Shown: positions 27,981 through 37,469 of the stretch, one piece after another
Numbering within the stretch: the stretch's first letter is position 1
Layout: every line of letters begins with the position of its first letter
Made by a program: the position numbers and the translations under genes
Source: Halotia branconii CENA392
GTDB taxonomy: Bacteria > Cyanobacteriota > Cyanobacteriia > Cyanobacteriales > Nostocaceae
Direction of reading: 5' to 3'
Assembly: GCF_029953635.1 (NCBI RefSeq)
Contig: NZ_CP124543.1
Span: 5,751,802 to 5,815,801 of the forward strand
DNA length: 64,000 nt
Notes under the pieces: model-generated
Databases searched by the model: none
The model's input: the letters and a program-made list of their open reading frames with translations, nothing else
What the model was told of the DNA's origin: nothing

Positions 27981-28230
27981 CTTTGATTGCGCTCAGGATC
28001 AAGGCTGAGTGCGGCGCTGTGCGAAGTCGAAGCTTTGGCTTTTGACTAAATAAGGCGAGAAAACACGCTGTTTTTGGTACGGTTACACCGACTCCTATGT
28101 GAGACTTAGCTTGTTACATTATTTGATAGGAACACTCCATAAGAAGCCAAGTCAAATAAAACACAGGCGTTTATTTATTATTAAAATCACAAACACTGTA
28201 GCTAGCAGTGGTAATATTAGGAGGTATAAA
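27981..28230. repeat. Degenerate dispersed repeat before the DUF760 gene
   Basis: 27987-28040 contains tgcgctcagg, gctgagtgcggcgctgtgcg and aagtcgaag pieces of the dispersed palindromic repeat found at 29315, 30869 and 39564. The rest is the probable promoter and leader of the DUF760 gene. Confidence 0.5.
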
Positions 28231-28572
28231 GTGAGTAACCCATCCAATAAAGTTTCAGAATTTTTTAATAGCGAATCAGAGACTGGGAATTTACTGTGGC
28301 AATACGTTAAATCAATGAGTCCAGATACAGTTACCCAGTTATCTAAACCCACCTCTTCCGAAGTCTTGCAAGTAATGGAGCGCAACATTATAGGACTTCT
28401 AGGAAATATGCCCTCAGAACAATTTGGCGTAACTGTAACTACAAGTCGAGAAAGTCTTGGTAGATTGCTGGCTTCTGCGATGATGAGTGGATATTTCTTG
28501 CGTAATGCTGAGCAGAGACTGAACTTTGAAACGGCTTTGCAAGGAACCGAAAATAATAGTGAAATTGATTAG
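28231..28572 (+). CDS. DUF760 domain protein
   Basis: A 113-residue protein from the GTG at 28231, chosen because a perfect AGGAGG lies 6 bases upstream. The frame is open further upstream (ATG 28099) but that part looks non-coding. The DUF760 pattern is seen in LLWQYVKSMSPDTVTQLSKP, VLQVMERNIIGLLGNMP, FGVTVTTSRESLGRLLASAM and MMSGYFLRNAEQRL. The family occurs in cyanobacteria and chloroplasts; its role is not well defined. Soluble, mostly helical. Confidence 0.85.
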   Translation: MSNPSNKVSEFFNSESETGNLLWQYVKSMSPDTVTQLSKPTSSEVLQVMERNIIGLLGNMPSEQFGVTVTTSRESLGRLLASAMMSGYFLRNAEQRLNFETALQGTENNSEID

Positions 28573-28847
28573 CAAGTTTAAATTTTCACTAATAAAGTTT
28601 AATTCTATTTTGGACTTATGTTTTTTCTCAGTTATGGAGAAACAAACCACCAAAAGTTAGCATCATCTAGAATCCTCACAGTCTACCTTCCTTGAATCCC
28701 AAATCCCCAGCGATACGTTAGCAATATCCTCAAAAGAAATCTCAAATGCTAGCATTGTTGGGGTTTTATTATGTGTAAGTTTTAATTAAGATTAGGCGTA
28801 TGCACAAGACCAAAGCAGTTGATTTCCTGCGTTTTTTTACATAAACC

Positions 28848-29285
28848 ATGCCACCAAAGACGAGTGAAACTAGTTCTTTACCACCTCATAAAATTATTGG
28901 TGTTGGTGTAATTTGGAACGAACGGGAGCAAATTTTAATTGATCGCCGTCGTCAAGAAGGTGCAATGGGCGGTTTATGGGAATTTCCTGGTGGCAAGATC
29001 GAACCCGGTGAAACCGTTGAAGAATGTATTCAAAGGGAAATTTATGAAGAGTTAGGAATAGGGATTGAAGTCAAAGACCATCTGATTACCATCGACCATA
29101 CCTATACCCACTTAAGAGTTACCCTAACGGTACATCACTGCCGTCTGCTTTCAGGTATTCCCCAACCCCTAGAATGTGATGAAATCCGCTGGGTAAGTTT
29201 GGATGACTTGGAAAAATTTACTTTTCCCCAAGCAAATAGTCAAATTATTGCAGCCTTAAAACAGGAATTAGGAGCTAGGGGCTAG
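28848..29285 (+). CDS. mutT: MutT-type 8-oxo-dGTP diphosphatase (Nudix)
   Basis: A 145-residue protein. The Nudix box is complete: GKIEPGETVEECIQREIYEELG (written in two parts: GKIEPGETVEE and CIQREIYEELG), with the catalytic REIYEE. LWEFPGG precedes it, as in MutT. MutT hydrolyses 8-oxo-dGTP to the monophosphate, removing oxidised precursors. The length is close to E. coli MutT (129). It has a short upstream gap of 275 bp from the DUF760 gene; no operon partner. Confidence 0.88.
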   Translation: MPPKTSETSSLPPHKIIGVGVIWNEREQILIDRRRQEGAMGGLWEFPGGKIEPGETVEECIQREIYEELGIGIEVKDHLITIDHTYTHLRVTLTVHHCRLLSGIPQPLECDEIRWVSLDDLEKFTFPQANSQIIAALKQELGARG

Positions 29286-29301
29286 AAGAAAAGTAGAGGA
29301 G

Positions 29302-29465
29302 TAGCACTTCGGCTTACTTCGGCTTCGCTCAGTACAAGACGCTCAGTGACCGGGGGCAGGGAGCAGGGGAAGACAGGGAGACAAGGAGACATTTGTTTCC
29401 CCAATTCTCCAATTCTCCTTGTCCCCAATTCCTTTTTCTCATGCCCCATGCCCTATTCCCAATTC
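29302..29465. repeat. Composite repeat block downstream of mutT
   Basis: It contains a copy of the dispersed palindromic repeat (29315-29338, cttcgctcagtacaag core), then GGGGCAGGGAGCAGGGGA-type heptamers, an ACAAGGAGA/TCTCCTTGT inverted pair (29381-29389 and 29414-29422) and a CATGCCCCATGCCC stretch. The same building blocks recur in other gaps and inside the NRPS genes. Confidence 0.75.
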
Positions 29466-29552
29466 AGTAACAATGTATTAACCGAATCAGGTTAAGTCCC
29501 GCAATTTTCTACAATAATCCCAGAGACTTTGATTGAGAGTGTCAGTAAGCAA

Positions 29553-30011
29553 ATGCCTAAAACCGTTGCCGATGTGATGAGCCATAGCCCAATTGTTGTC
29601 CGGGCTGAAACTCCACTAAAGGAAGCCGTCCAAATTATTGCAGAACGACGTATCAGTGGGCTACCTGTTGTGGATGATGTCGGTAAATTGCTGGGCATTA
29701 TCTCAGAAACAGATTTGATGTGGCAAGAAACTGGTGTTACGCCTCCGGCTTACATCATGTTTCTAGATAGTGTCATTTATTTACAAAATCCTGCTACTTA
29801 CGAACGTGACGTGCATAAAGCACTAGGACAAACTGTTGGGGAAGTGATGAGCAAAAACCCTGTCACTATTACCCCTGACAAAACCATTAAAGAAGCAGCA
29901 CAACTTATGCATGATCGCAGTATTCACCGCTTACCAGTACTTGATGGCGAGGGTCAAGTAGTTGGTATCCTCACTCGTGGCGATATTATTCGAGCGATGG
30001 CAGCCAGTTAA
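29553..30011 (+). CDS. CBS-domain pair protein
   Basis: A 152-residue protein from the ATG at 29553; a TTG at 29529 would add eight residues. Two CBS motifs fill it: VADVMSHSPIVVRAETPLKE through GLPVVDDVGKLLGIISETDL, and GEVMSKNPVTITPDKTIKEA through HRLPVLDGEGQVVGILTRGD. Tandem CBS (Bateman) modules bind adenosyl ligands such as AMP, ATP or SAM and regulate partners. No fused enzyme domain is present, so it acts as a stand-alone sensor. A repeat-built terminator follows. Confidence 0.92.
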   Translation: MPKTVADVMSHSPIVVRAETPLKEAVQIIAERRISGLPVVDDVGKLLGIISETDLMWQETGVTPPAYIMFLDSVIYLQNPATYERDVHKALGQTVGEVMSKNPVTITPDKTIKEAAQLMHDRSIHRLPVLDGEGQVVGILTRGDIIRAMAAS

Positions 30012-30016
30012 GATTA

Positions 30017-30077
30017 GTTAATGGTCAATAGTCAACGGTTAATGGTCAAACATCTGTTGACTATTAACTCTTTTTTT
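30017..30077 (+). terminator. Heptamer-repeat hairpin with T-run after the CBS gene
   Basis: Five heptamers (GTTAATG, GTCAATA, GTCAACG, GTTAATG, GTCAAAC; 30017-30051) are followed by the inverted arm GTTGACTATTAAC (30056-30068), then TC and TTTTTTT (30071-30077). The arms pair 12 of 13. This looks like an STRR working as an intrinsic terminator. Confidence 0.75.
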
Positions 30078-30107
30078 AGCACTTTTATAAATATTAAGGA
30101 TACATAA

Positions 30108-30773
30108 ATGAGTATTACTCCTGAATCCGTGCGGCAATTGCTCAGTTCTGAAGACTTGGGCGATCGCTTGCGGGGTGTGAATCAAGCCCGTGAACTAGAA
30201 CCAGCGATCGCTTTTGAACTGATTCAAGTTGCCATTGGTGATAGTAATTCCAGAGTACGATATTCAGCAGTCAGTCTAATGGATACTCTCGGAACCCAGG
30301 ATTTAGATTTATCTTTGGATATATTACGCGATCGCTTGCTCAATGATCCTGAACCTGATGTGCAAGCAGCCGCCGCAGATTGTTTGGGTGCTTTAAAGCT
30401 ACATACTGCTTTTGAGGACTTAGAGCATTTATATCATACAAGCCCAGAGTGGCTGGTACAGTTTAGCATCATCGCCACATTAGGAGAGTTAGGCGATCCG
30501 CGAGGTTTTCAATTACTAAAAGAAGCGCTTTCTTCAGAAAACGAATTAGTACAAACTGCTGCTATTAGTTCCCTTGGCGATTTAGGAGACTTACAAGCCG
30601 TTCCGCTTTTAGTTCCTTACGCCACAAATTCAGATTGGCAAATCCGTTACAGAGTTGTCCAAGCCTTGACTCGTTTGGGTGGTGCAGATGCCAAATCTGT
30701 ATTAGAAACCCTGGCGAACGATGAAGTAGAAGCCATATCAAATGAAGCCAAAAAATCTTTGCAGTCAGTTTAA
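30108..30773 (+). CDS. HEAT-repeat protein, NblB-like
   Basis: A 221-residue all-helical protein made of about five HEAT/PBS-lyase-type repeats with the typical DxxxxVRxxAxxxLG spacing, for example SNSRVRYSAVSLMDTLG, EPDVQAAAADCLGAL, ENELVQTAAISSLGDLGD and DWQIRYRVVQALTRLG. Such proteins are related to phycobilin lyases of the CpcE/F type and to NblB, which takes part in phycobilisome degradation during nutrient starvation. I recall an NblB homologue in this neighbourhood of Anabaena, but cannot verify it. It follows the CBS gene by about 100 bp. Confidence 0.8.
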   Translation: MSITPESVRQLLSSEDLGDRLRGVNQARELEPAIAFELIQVAIGDSNSRVRYSAVSLMDTLGTQDLDLSLDILRDRLLNDPEPDVQAAAADCLGALKLHTAFEDLEHLYHTSPEWLVQFSIIATLGELGDPRGFQLLKEALSSENELVQTAAISSLGDLGDLQAVPLLVPYATNSDWQIRYRVVQALTRLGGADAKSVLETLANDEVEAISNEAKKSLQSV

Positions 30774-30829
30774 ATTTGTGTTTAGTTAACTTTTGCAGAG
30801 ATCAATCAAGCCATAAAGAAGAGGCAAGG

Positions 30830-31003
30830 AAGATGGGGAAGGAGAGAATAATAATCCCCATGCCCCATACTTCGGCTTGCTTCGACTGCGCTCAGCAACT
30901 AACGCTCAGTATAAGTACCCTATGCCCTATGCCCCCTTCGGGTTCGCAGTCGCCTGCGGAGGGAAACCCTCCCGCAGCGCTGTCTCACCATGCCCTAAAC
31001 TAA
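30830..31003. repeat. Repeat block between the HEAT-repeat gene and the PEP-CTERM gene
   Basis: It contains CCCCATGCCCCAT, a dispersed-repeat copy (30869-30917: cttcggcttgcttcgactgcgctcag), CCTATGCCCTATGCCCC heptamers and a GC-rich palindromic tail (cgcagtcgcctgcggagggaaaccctcccgcagcgc, split here for reading). A 75-codon ORF across it is not a credible gene. Confidence 0.7.
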
Positions 31004-31006
31004 TCA

Positions 31007-31726
31007 TCAGATACCTTTAATTTTGCGGCGGCGAGAGATAGCCATTGCTGCGCCAACTATCCCTAAACCCAGCACTGTAGTTGGTTCAGGAACAGTAGCA
31101 AACAAACCACCAGAAAAAGACATATTTTTAAGCGAACCGCCGCTATTGAGAGTTGAATTGACACTATCAACTGTTGTATTGTTTGCTTGAAAAGTTAAGT
31201 TGCCTGAACCCTTAGATATTTCCCCAAGGGCACTAGTGAAGAAACCATTAAGTGCAACATTTATACTAACGTTGCTACCGCTTTGTGCGACCGAATAACT
31301 AGCAGATTGCAAAGTAAAAGTATTGATTTTATCAACTAGCGAGGCAGTATTATCTCCAGCTTGAATCACCCCAGGTATGGTCAATTGACCAAAGTCAATA
31401 AAGGGATTATCCGCAGACAAAGCAGAAAACTGGATAATATTACCTATATTGCCTGAATTGAAAGATGTAAAACTTCCTGTGGTGTGAGCAAGTCCAATAG
31501 GTGTTATTGGCTGAGGAGTGAAAGTTAGAGATGTTTTTGATAATTCAACAAGGCTAAAGCTAAAAGGACTAGTAGTTAAGCCACCAATTAACTGAAAATC
31601 GCCTTTTAATGCAGCCGCTTCGGCAGAATTAGCAAAGGTAAATGTTCCAGCAGCAGCTAAAGGAATTGCAACAGTGACTGCAAAAGCTGCATTTAAGACT
31701 TTAGATCTAAAAGTAGTCATTATCAT
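31007..31726 (-). CDS. PEP-CTERM sorting domain protein
   Basis: A 239-residue exported protein. The N-terminus has a signal peptide (FAVTVAIPLAAAGTFTFA, cleavage probably after SAEA near residue 37). The C-terminus has the PEP-CTERM tripartite signal: VPEPTTVLGLGIVGAAMA followed by the basic SRRRK. In between is beta-rich, Ser/Thr/Asn-rich sequence without an enzymatic motif. PEP-CTERM proteins are processed by an exosortase and are often linked to extracellular matrix. An AGGAG six bases upstream supports the ATG at 31726. No exosortase gene lies in the window. Confidence 0.88.
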   Translation of the reverse strand: MIMTTFRSKVLNAAFAVTVAIPLAAAGTFTFANSAEAAALKGDFQLIGGLTTSPFSFSLVELSKTSLTFTPQPITPIGLAHTTGSFTSFNSGNIGNIIQFSALSADNPFIDFGQLTIPGVIQAGDNTASLVDKINTFTLQSASYSVAQSGSNVSINVALNGFFTSALGEISKGSGNLTFQANNTTVDSVNSTLNSGGSLKNMSFSGGLFATVPEPTTVLGLGIVGAAMAISRRRKIKGI

Positions 31727-32300
31727 TTAAGGCTCCTATAAATAATTACGAGACCGAGGGGATTATTGTGTTTTTCTGTATTGTTTAATTAGTTATGAAC
31801 ATAGAGATCAATTAGTAAGTAAACTCTAAAAAGCATTTTGTTCATAAACTAAATAGATTGGTTATATTAACCAATTTGGTAGAAGACTCTTACTGTCAGT
31901 ATTCAGTAGATACCGTGTTCTTTACTTCTACAGAATTACATAGCCTTCTAGAAGTATGCAAGATCTACTGAGTGGTCTTCATCACATTTTTATGTCAATA
32001 GTAGACTTCATAAATTTTTTATTGTCTATATAGCTGGTCTTCGTATATTTTGTATTTCATCAAATTATTATAAAAAGCAACCGGAGATTAGGATATCTTC
32101 TAATCTCTAGTTAAATTAGCAAGGAATTGTAGATTAAACAAAATATTTTTTAGATATAAAGACTGGAATTATAATCAGACGACATTTGCACCTGAATATT
32201 TCAAAAATTAGCAATTTTAGCCCAAGAATAGAGTGTAACTCTGTCTCTGCTTTATTCGATTTTGGATGAAAGCGATCGCGGACATCATATTTTGACCCGA
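31727..32300. other. AT-rich region upstream of the PEP-CTERM gene
   Basis: About 570 bp. It should hold the PEP-CTERM gene promoter. Several copies of tagaag/cttcta words appear between 31880 and 32010, without a clear array. No gene seen. Confidence 0.4.
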
Positions 32301-32342
32301 AAAAATGAAGTGTGAAGCCTTTTATCTATACTTCACACTTCA
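32301..32342 (-). terminator. Rho-independent terminator of pyk
   Basis: TGAAGTGTGAAG (32306-32317) and CTTCACACTTCA (32331-32342) pair perfectly over 12 bp with a 13-nt loop. On the minus strand TTTTT (32305-32301) follows. It is 6 bp past the pyk stop. Confidence 0.9.
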
Positions 32343-32348
32343 TCCTAA

Positions 32349-34115
32349 CTATGGTGTTCCTACCGCCCCAGAGTAAACTAAACCCCGTTGCAGATCGAGC
32401 GTTAAAATCGCCCCATCTCGAATTACTTCAGTTGCTGTTTTCACACCCACAATTACTGGTACACCAAGACGCAAGCCAATTACCGCGGCATGACTTGTCA
32501 AACTCTCATCTTCAGTAATAATTCCGGCAGCTTTGCGAATTGCCTCAACAAAATCAGCACTAGTGCGGGGTGCAACTAAAATATCTCCAGGATTAAAGTT
32601 ACTCACTTCCATTCCAGTATGAGCTACTCTAGCGCGACCACTTACTAAACCTTGTCCTAATCCAATTCCCTGACCTAGCACCGCTGTCACCACTTCAACC
32701 TTAATCAAATCTGTTGAACCGGAAATGCCTTGGAGTGTGCCAGCAGTCATCACTACCAAATCGCCCTCAGATAACAATTGATTTTCCTGAGCGACATTAA
32801 TTGCAGCTTGAAATGTTTGACCAGTAGAAGGTAGTCCTAGTACTAATAATGGCTTGACTCCCCATACCATCTGTAACTGTCGTGCCACATTTACATGAGG
32901 TGTAATTGCCAAAACTGGTGTTTGAGGACGAAACTTAGAGACATTACGAGCTGTTGCCCCAGTTTGGGTTAAGGTCATAATTGCCGCTGCTCCCAGTTGT
33001 TCGGCAATTTGACTCACAGCTTGGCTAATAGCATTGGGAATAGAACGCCTAGCATCTCTGAGTTGACGTGTTGCTGAGTGTGCTTCTTCTTGCTCAATGC
33101 GCTCGGCAATTCGTGCCATTGTGGCTACAGCTTCTACTGGATAATTGCCAACAGCAGTTTCATTAGAAAGCATCACTGCATCCGTACCATCTAAAATTGC
33201 GTTGGCGACATCCGACACTTCAGCACGAGTAGGACGGGGATTACTCACCATGCTGTCTAACATCTGGGTAGCTGTAATGATGGGAATCCCTAAACGATTT
33301 GCGGTTGCAATCAACTGTTTTTGCAGTACAGGCACATCCTCCGCTGGTAGTTCTACCCCTAAGTCGCCTCTGGCAACCATCACGCCATCACATAAAGCTA
33401 AAATTGCTTCCATTTGTTCAATAGCTTCATGTTTTTCAATTTTGGCAACCACTGGTACTTGCTTGCCTGTACTGAAAATTAGCTCTTTAATTTCGATAAT
33501 ATCTTGAGGATTGCGGACAAAGGAAAGTGCTACCCAATCTACACCTTGGTCTAAACCAAACATCAGATCTTCACGATCTTTGTCGGTCATGGCTTTAATC
33601 GATAGGTAAACTCCAGGAAAGTTCACGCCTTTATTATTAGATAGCTTGCCAGCTACAGTAACACGACAATGTAAATCACCTTTGTCACGGTTAATCTCCT
33701 CTACAAGCATTTCTACTCGTCCATCATCGAGGAGAATTTTTGCTCCTACGGGAACTTCTTCTGCCAAATAATCGTAGGTGACGCAACTAATATCTTGTGT
33801 TCCAATAACTGGACGATTTGTCAAGGTGAAGCGATCGCCTTTTGCCAAAATTATAGAACCATTTTCAAACCGTCCCAAACGAATTTTTGGCCCTTGCAAG
33901 TCTTGGAGAATTGCCACTGGCTGATTTAGTTCAAAAGCAGTTTGCCGAATTAAGCGAATACTACGCTGATGGTCAGCATGAGTACCGTGGGAGAAGTTTA
34001 GCCGCAGCGTCGTTGCACCTGCCTCAATAATCGCCTTGAGCATTTCGGGGCTGCTGGTGGCGGGGCCAATCGTAGCGACAATTTTTGTCCGGCGTAGATA
34101 ATCTCTTAATTGCAT
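32349..34115 (-). CDS. pyk: Pyruvate kinase with C-terminal PEP-utilising domain
   Basis: A 588-residue protein. The core pyruvate kinase has RTKIVATIGPATSSPEML, RLNFSHGTHADH, the active-site VPVVAKIEKHEAIEQME, VMVARGDLGVELPAEDVP and TATQMLDSM. An extra C-terminal domain (about 490-588) has ITEDESLTSHAAVIGLRLGV, the histidine-bearing swivelling domain seen in PPDK and in many Bacillus and cyanobacterial pyruvate kinases. It converts PEP and ADP to pyruvate and ATP. It is divergent from crtR. Confidence 0.98.
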   Translation of the reverse strand: MQLRDYLRRTKIVATIGPATSSPEMLKAIIEAGATTLRLNFSHGTHADHQRSIRLIRQTAFELNQPVAILQDLQGPKIRLGRFENGSIILAKGDRFTLTNRPVIGTQDISCVTYDYLAEEVPVGAKILLDDGRVEMLVEEINRDKGDLHCRVTVAGKLSNNKGVNFPGVYLSIKAMTDKDREDLMFGLDQGVDWVALSFVRNPQDIIEIKELIFSTGKQVPVVAKIEKHEAIEQMEAILALCDGVMVARGDLGVELPAEDVPVLQKQLIATANRLGIPIITATQMLDSMVSNPRPTRAEVSDVANAILDGTDAVMLSNETAVGNYPVEAVATMARIAERIEQEEAHSATRQLRDARRSIPNAISQAVSQIAEQLGAAAIMTLTQTGATARNVSKFRPQTPVLAITPHVNVARQLQMVWGVKPLLVLGLPSTGQTFQAAINVAQENQLLSEGDLVVMTAGTLQGISGSTDLIKVEVVTAVLGQGIGLGQGLVSGRARVAHTGMEVSNFNPGDILVAPRTSADFVEAIRKAAGIITEDESLTSHAAVIGLRLGVPVIVGVKTATEVIRDGAILTLDLQRGLVYSGAVGTP

Positions 34116-34537
34116 AAGGGCTGATTCTAGGGAGCTATCTGGGAAGTCTACTAAATTAAAGATTTAGTATTCAGTCAATGCTATGTCAATGACTTAAGCA
34201 GTTACAAAAAAATGGGATTTTGAAAACTAAATTTTGGATTGGGAGTTATTTGTTTTTCCTCATCATTCTCCCTAAGAGTTGTGGGATAGAGTAGTTATCG
34301 TACACCAATCTTGGCTCCATCCTCCCTCAGAGAGATTTTGTCACATCATTTCTTTTTTACTTGGCTGACACACCCTAATCAGCAACAAAAACTTGGGTTT
34401 CGTCTGGAATCATAGCGTTATTCGTCTGCTTATAAGTAAAGATGTAGATAAATCTTGCTAGACAAAAGTTAACGAAAGTTTATTATTCCCTCATATTTAT
34501 CGTATATTCTTAATATTTGATTAAAAAGGAGTTACAA
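34116..34537. promoter_or_regulatory. Divergent pyk-crtR promoter region
   Basis: About 420 bp with no ORF. It must hold the pyk promoter (minus) and the crtR promoter (plus). AT-rich tatttatcgtatattcttaa just upstream of the crtR ribosome site (AAAGGAG, 34525-34531) is a reasonable location for its -10 region. No repeat array. Confidence 0.45.
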
Positions 34538-35437
34538 ATGCTCACGTTGGAGGCACAAAAATCATTAAAAGTCCCACCCAAGCAATTCTTAGCGCCTCCT
34601 GGTGATTTAAATCCAACACTGTTGCTGTTTTTAGCAGCAGTGGCAATGCTGGTGTTATCTAATTTTGGTTATTGGCTGTGGCTATGGCCACACTGGCTAT
34701 GCTTTAGCATTAACACTCTAGCTTTGCATTGTTCTGGGACAGTGATTCATGATGCTTGCCATCAATCTGCCCATCGCAACCGGGTGATTAACGCAATGTT
34801 AGGTCATGGCAGCGCCCTGATATTAGCTTTTGCCTTTCCAGTCTTTACGCGGGTGCATTTACAGCACCATGCCCATGTTAACCATCCTCAAGACGACCCA
34901 GATCATTACGTTTCTACAGGTGGGCCATTATGGTTGATTGCGGTACGGTTTTTGTACCACGAAGTATTTTTCTTTCAACGGCAACTATGGCGTAAATATG
35001 AGCTATTGGAATGGTTTATTAGCCGCTTAATTGTGGGTGTGATTGTTTATATTGCAGTTCAGTATCATTTTTTGGGATACTTGCTCAATTTTTGGTTCAT
35101 TCCAGCGTTCTTGGTGGGTATAGCACTGGGATTATTCTTTGATTATCTACCCCATCGTCCTTTTGTTGAACGCGATCGCTGGAAAAATGCCCGCGTTTAC
35201 CCTAACCCCATCTTGAATATTTTGATTATGGGACAAAATTATCACTTAATTCATCATTTATGGCCTTCTATCCCCTGGTATAATTACCAGCCTGCATACT
35301 ATGTGATGAAGCCACTTTTAGATGAAAAAGGATGTTATCAAACTTCAGGTTTATTGCAAAAAAAGGATTTTTTTGAGTTTGTTTATGATGTTTTTCTAGG
35401 AATTAGATTCCATCACAATCAACCATCTAAAAACTAG
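34538..35437 (+). CDS. crtR: Beta-carotene hydroxylase (fatty acid desaturase superfamily)
   Basis: A 299-residue protein from the ATG at 34538, chosen for the AAAGGAG 6 bases upstream. Histidine boxes of membrane di-iron oxygenases are clear: HDACHQSAH near 77, HLQHHAHVNH near 106 and NYHLIHHLWP near 240, interspersed with four or more hydrophobic segments. CrtR hydroxylates beta-ionone rings of beta-carotene or related carotenoids to give zeaxanthin-type products. The histidine boxes and length match cyanobacterial CrtR; a fatty acid desaturase is less likely. Confidence 0.9.
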   Translation: MLTLEAQKSLKVPPKQFLAPPGDLNPTLLLFLAAVAMLVLSNFGYWLWLWPHWLCFSINTLALHCSGTVIHDACHQSAHRNRVINAMLGHGSALILAFAFPVFTRVHLQHHAHVNHPQDDPDHYVSTGGPLWLIAVRFLYHEVFFFQRQLWRKYELLEWFISRLIVGVIVYIAVQYHFLGYLLNFWFIPAFLVGIALGLFFDYLPHRPFVERDRWKNARVYPNPILNILIMGQNYHLIHHLWPSIPWYNYQPAYYVMKPLLDEKGCYQTSGLLQKKDFFEFVYDVFLGIRFHHNQPSKN

Positions 35438-35553
35438 CAAAGCATACGTGACAGTATGAATAATGAGTGACAAATTATTAATGACAATAATTTATCACTG
35501 TACAATTAGAAAATGTTGATCTTTATTGTTATTTAAAATATCAAAGCTTGATT

Positions 35554-35814
35554 ATGAAACCAGTAGAATCCCAACTAAACCAGCCGAAATCAAAACCAGG
35601 AAGTGATAACATATTGATTAAGCGCTTTAGTGCTGGGGCGGCAATTGGACTAATAATCGGTGTAATACAATGGTGCAGCTATACCTATTTTTTTAATTCG
35701 ATTCCGTTAGCGAAAGGTATCATGTTCTGTATAGGACTGACAATCATCTGCGGATTGATGACGCTCAAATGGGGTTACAAAATATTAGAATCTTTGTTGC
35801 AGCTATTAGATTAA
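35554..35814 (+). CDS. Small two-helix membrane protein
   Basis: An 86-residue protein from the ATG at 35554. A polar 25-residue N-terminus is followed by two hydrophobic segments, AGAAIGLIIGVIQWCSYTYF and IMFCIGLTIICGLMTL, and a short C-terminus. Function unknown. It is downstream of crtR by 116 bp in the same direction. Confidence 0.65.
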   Translation: MKPVESQLNQPKSKPGSDNILIKRFSAGAAIGLIIGVIQWCSYTYFFNSIPLAKGIMFCIGLTIICGLMTLKWGYKILESLLQLLD

Positions 35815-35875
35815 TCTCTCTTCACGACTGTATCATTCATTTGCGTAAGTATCTTATTCTTCGTTTGAGAGTAGC

Positions 35876-37207
35876 TTAACGGAATTTCTTGAGTAGTTGA
35901 ATTTGCCAATTTTCTAGGTGAGGATTGGGAGAAATGACCTGCATAGACCAATAACTCAAAAGCATCAGAAATAATCCCGATATAGTACCTACCATTAAAC
36001 CAATTAGCAAAGCCGATTTACGTGGAAAAGCAGTAATCGTAGTCATGGTACTTTGTTGCTCTGATATTAATGATACTTTTTCTCTTAGAACTTCGTTAGT
36101 ATCGTTTTCTGATGAAGGAAATTGAGGAACTGTCGTTACATTTACTGGTAGAGAGTTAGAAGGTAATTCTTGTTTTAGTGGGTAGAGATTTCTGGGTGGT
36201 AACAACTCCTCTGGTAGAGTAATATCATTGTTTTGATTGTCTAACTGCTGTGACGATGTCTTACTTCCTAAAACTTCCTTAGTATCTTGCCCAGGTGAAA
36301 GAAGCTGAGACCATAAAATAGTAGGGTCATTAGGGTCTAACTCTTGTCTTGGTGGGTAAAGATTAGTAAGGGGCAATAACGCCTCTAGAACTTCTTTCGC
36401 TGATTGATATCGGTTTTGAAAATGATATTGCACCATTTTATTGAGTACCGCAGCTAGACCATCGCTTACTTGGGCGCGGTCTTGCCAGATAATTTCGCCT
36501 GTATTAGCATCTTCTGGTAATTGTGTCGGGTGTAGTCCTGTTAGGGCTTGAATGCCAATTATGCCCAAAGCATAAATATCACTGCTAGGGCGTGGTTTGC
36601 CTCGTTGTTGTTCACTAGGCATATAACCGGGTGTACCAATAGCGATCGTAGTATGTTGTTCAAGAGGTAGAAAAATTGAAGTATTTCCTTGACCTCTGAC
36701 CAATTCATCGCAAGGCTTGACAGCTCCAAAGTCAATCAGTACTAACCGATTATCTTGCTTTCGTCTAATAATATTATTCGGCTTAACATCTCGATGGATC
36801 AGTCCTTGAGCGTGAATGAAATTCAAGATACCCAAAACCTCTTGCAGTAGTTGAAAAACCTTACCTTCAGACCAGCAGTAACCAGCCGATAGTTCCACAC
36901 TCAGGGGATATCCTTCAATGAACTCTTGCACTAAATAAAACTCAAGATTATCTTCAAAAGAATCTAAAATACGGGGCACAAGGTCATAATTGGTCAATTT
37001 TTTGAGCGCTTCTACTTCTCGCGTAAATAGCCGTCTGCGTACTTCTACCGAAATAGAGTATCTACTACTAGGTAAGAAATGTTTGACTACACGAGTGGGA
37101 TAAAAAGGGAGGTCAGTGTCTTGAACCATGTATGTTTGACAAAATGCGCCTTGACCCAAAACTTGAATAATTTGGTAGCGATCCCCCAGTAACTTGCTGC
37201 TTAACAT
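35876..37207 (-). CDS. Hanks-type Ser/Thr protein kinase with C-terminal membrane anchor
   Basis: A 443-residue protein. The kinase domain (about 10-270) shows a Gly-loop LGQGAFCQTYMV, Lys in RVVKHF, catalytic loop HRDVKPNN, DFGAVK and GTPGYMPSEQQRGKPRPSSD. A Pro/Asp-rich linker (about 280-400) leads to one transmembrane segment (LLIGLMVGTISGLFLMLLSY, about 402-422) and a short tail. All catalytic residues are present, so it should be active. It is divergent, 262 bp away, from a PstS-like gene, which makes a functional link possible but unproven. Confidence 0.93.
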   Translation of the reverse strand: MLSSKLLGDRYQIIQVLGQGAFCQTYMVQDTDLPFYPTRVVKHFLPSSRYSISVEVRRRLFTREVEALKKLTNYDLVPRILDSFEDNLEFYLVQEFIEGYPLSVELSAGYCWSEGKVFQLLQEVLGILNFIHAQGLIHRDVKPNNIIRRKQDNRLVLIDFGAVKPCDELVRGQGNTSIFLPLEQHTTIAIGTPGYMPSEQQRGKPRPSSDIYALGIIGIQALTGLHPTQLPEDANTGEIIWQDRAQVSDGLAAVLNKMVQYHFQNRYQSAKEVLEALLPLTNLYPPRQELDPNDPTILWSQLLSPGQDTKEVLGSKTSSQQLDNQNNDITLPEELLPPRNLYPLKQELPSNSLPVNVTTVPQFPSSENDTNEVLREKVSLISEQQSTMTTITAFPRKSALLIGLMVGTISGLFLMLLSYWSMQVISPNPHLENWQIQLLKKFR

Positions 37208-37469
37208 GTTACACTGTCCCTAACAACTGTATTAAGTAATTTTACTTAAAAATATTTATCTATAAAATAATCAATTTAATATTATGTTCTTTACTAAGAG
37301 AACTAATCGTAGATTTCTAGAAGCCTTAACTAAACTTCATAAAAACTTCATTTAGTACTTTGAGAAGTTTGGACATAATTAAGAAATAATTTAGTAAACC
37401 GTAAGTTTACTGTAAGTAATTTTTTCATCTTAATTATAAGACGAAATAAACCACTGGAAGATATAACAA

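Noticed and set aside
30776..31003. 75-codon plus-strand ORF after the HEAT-repeat gene
   Set aside because: It is built from dispersed repeats and heptamers; no protein-like composition.
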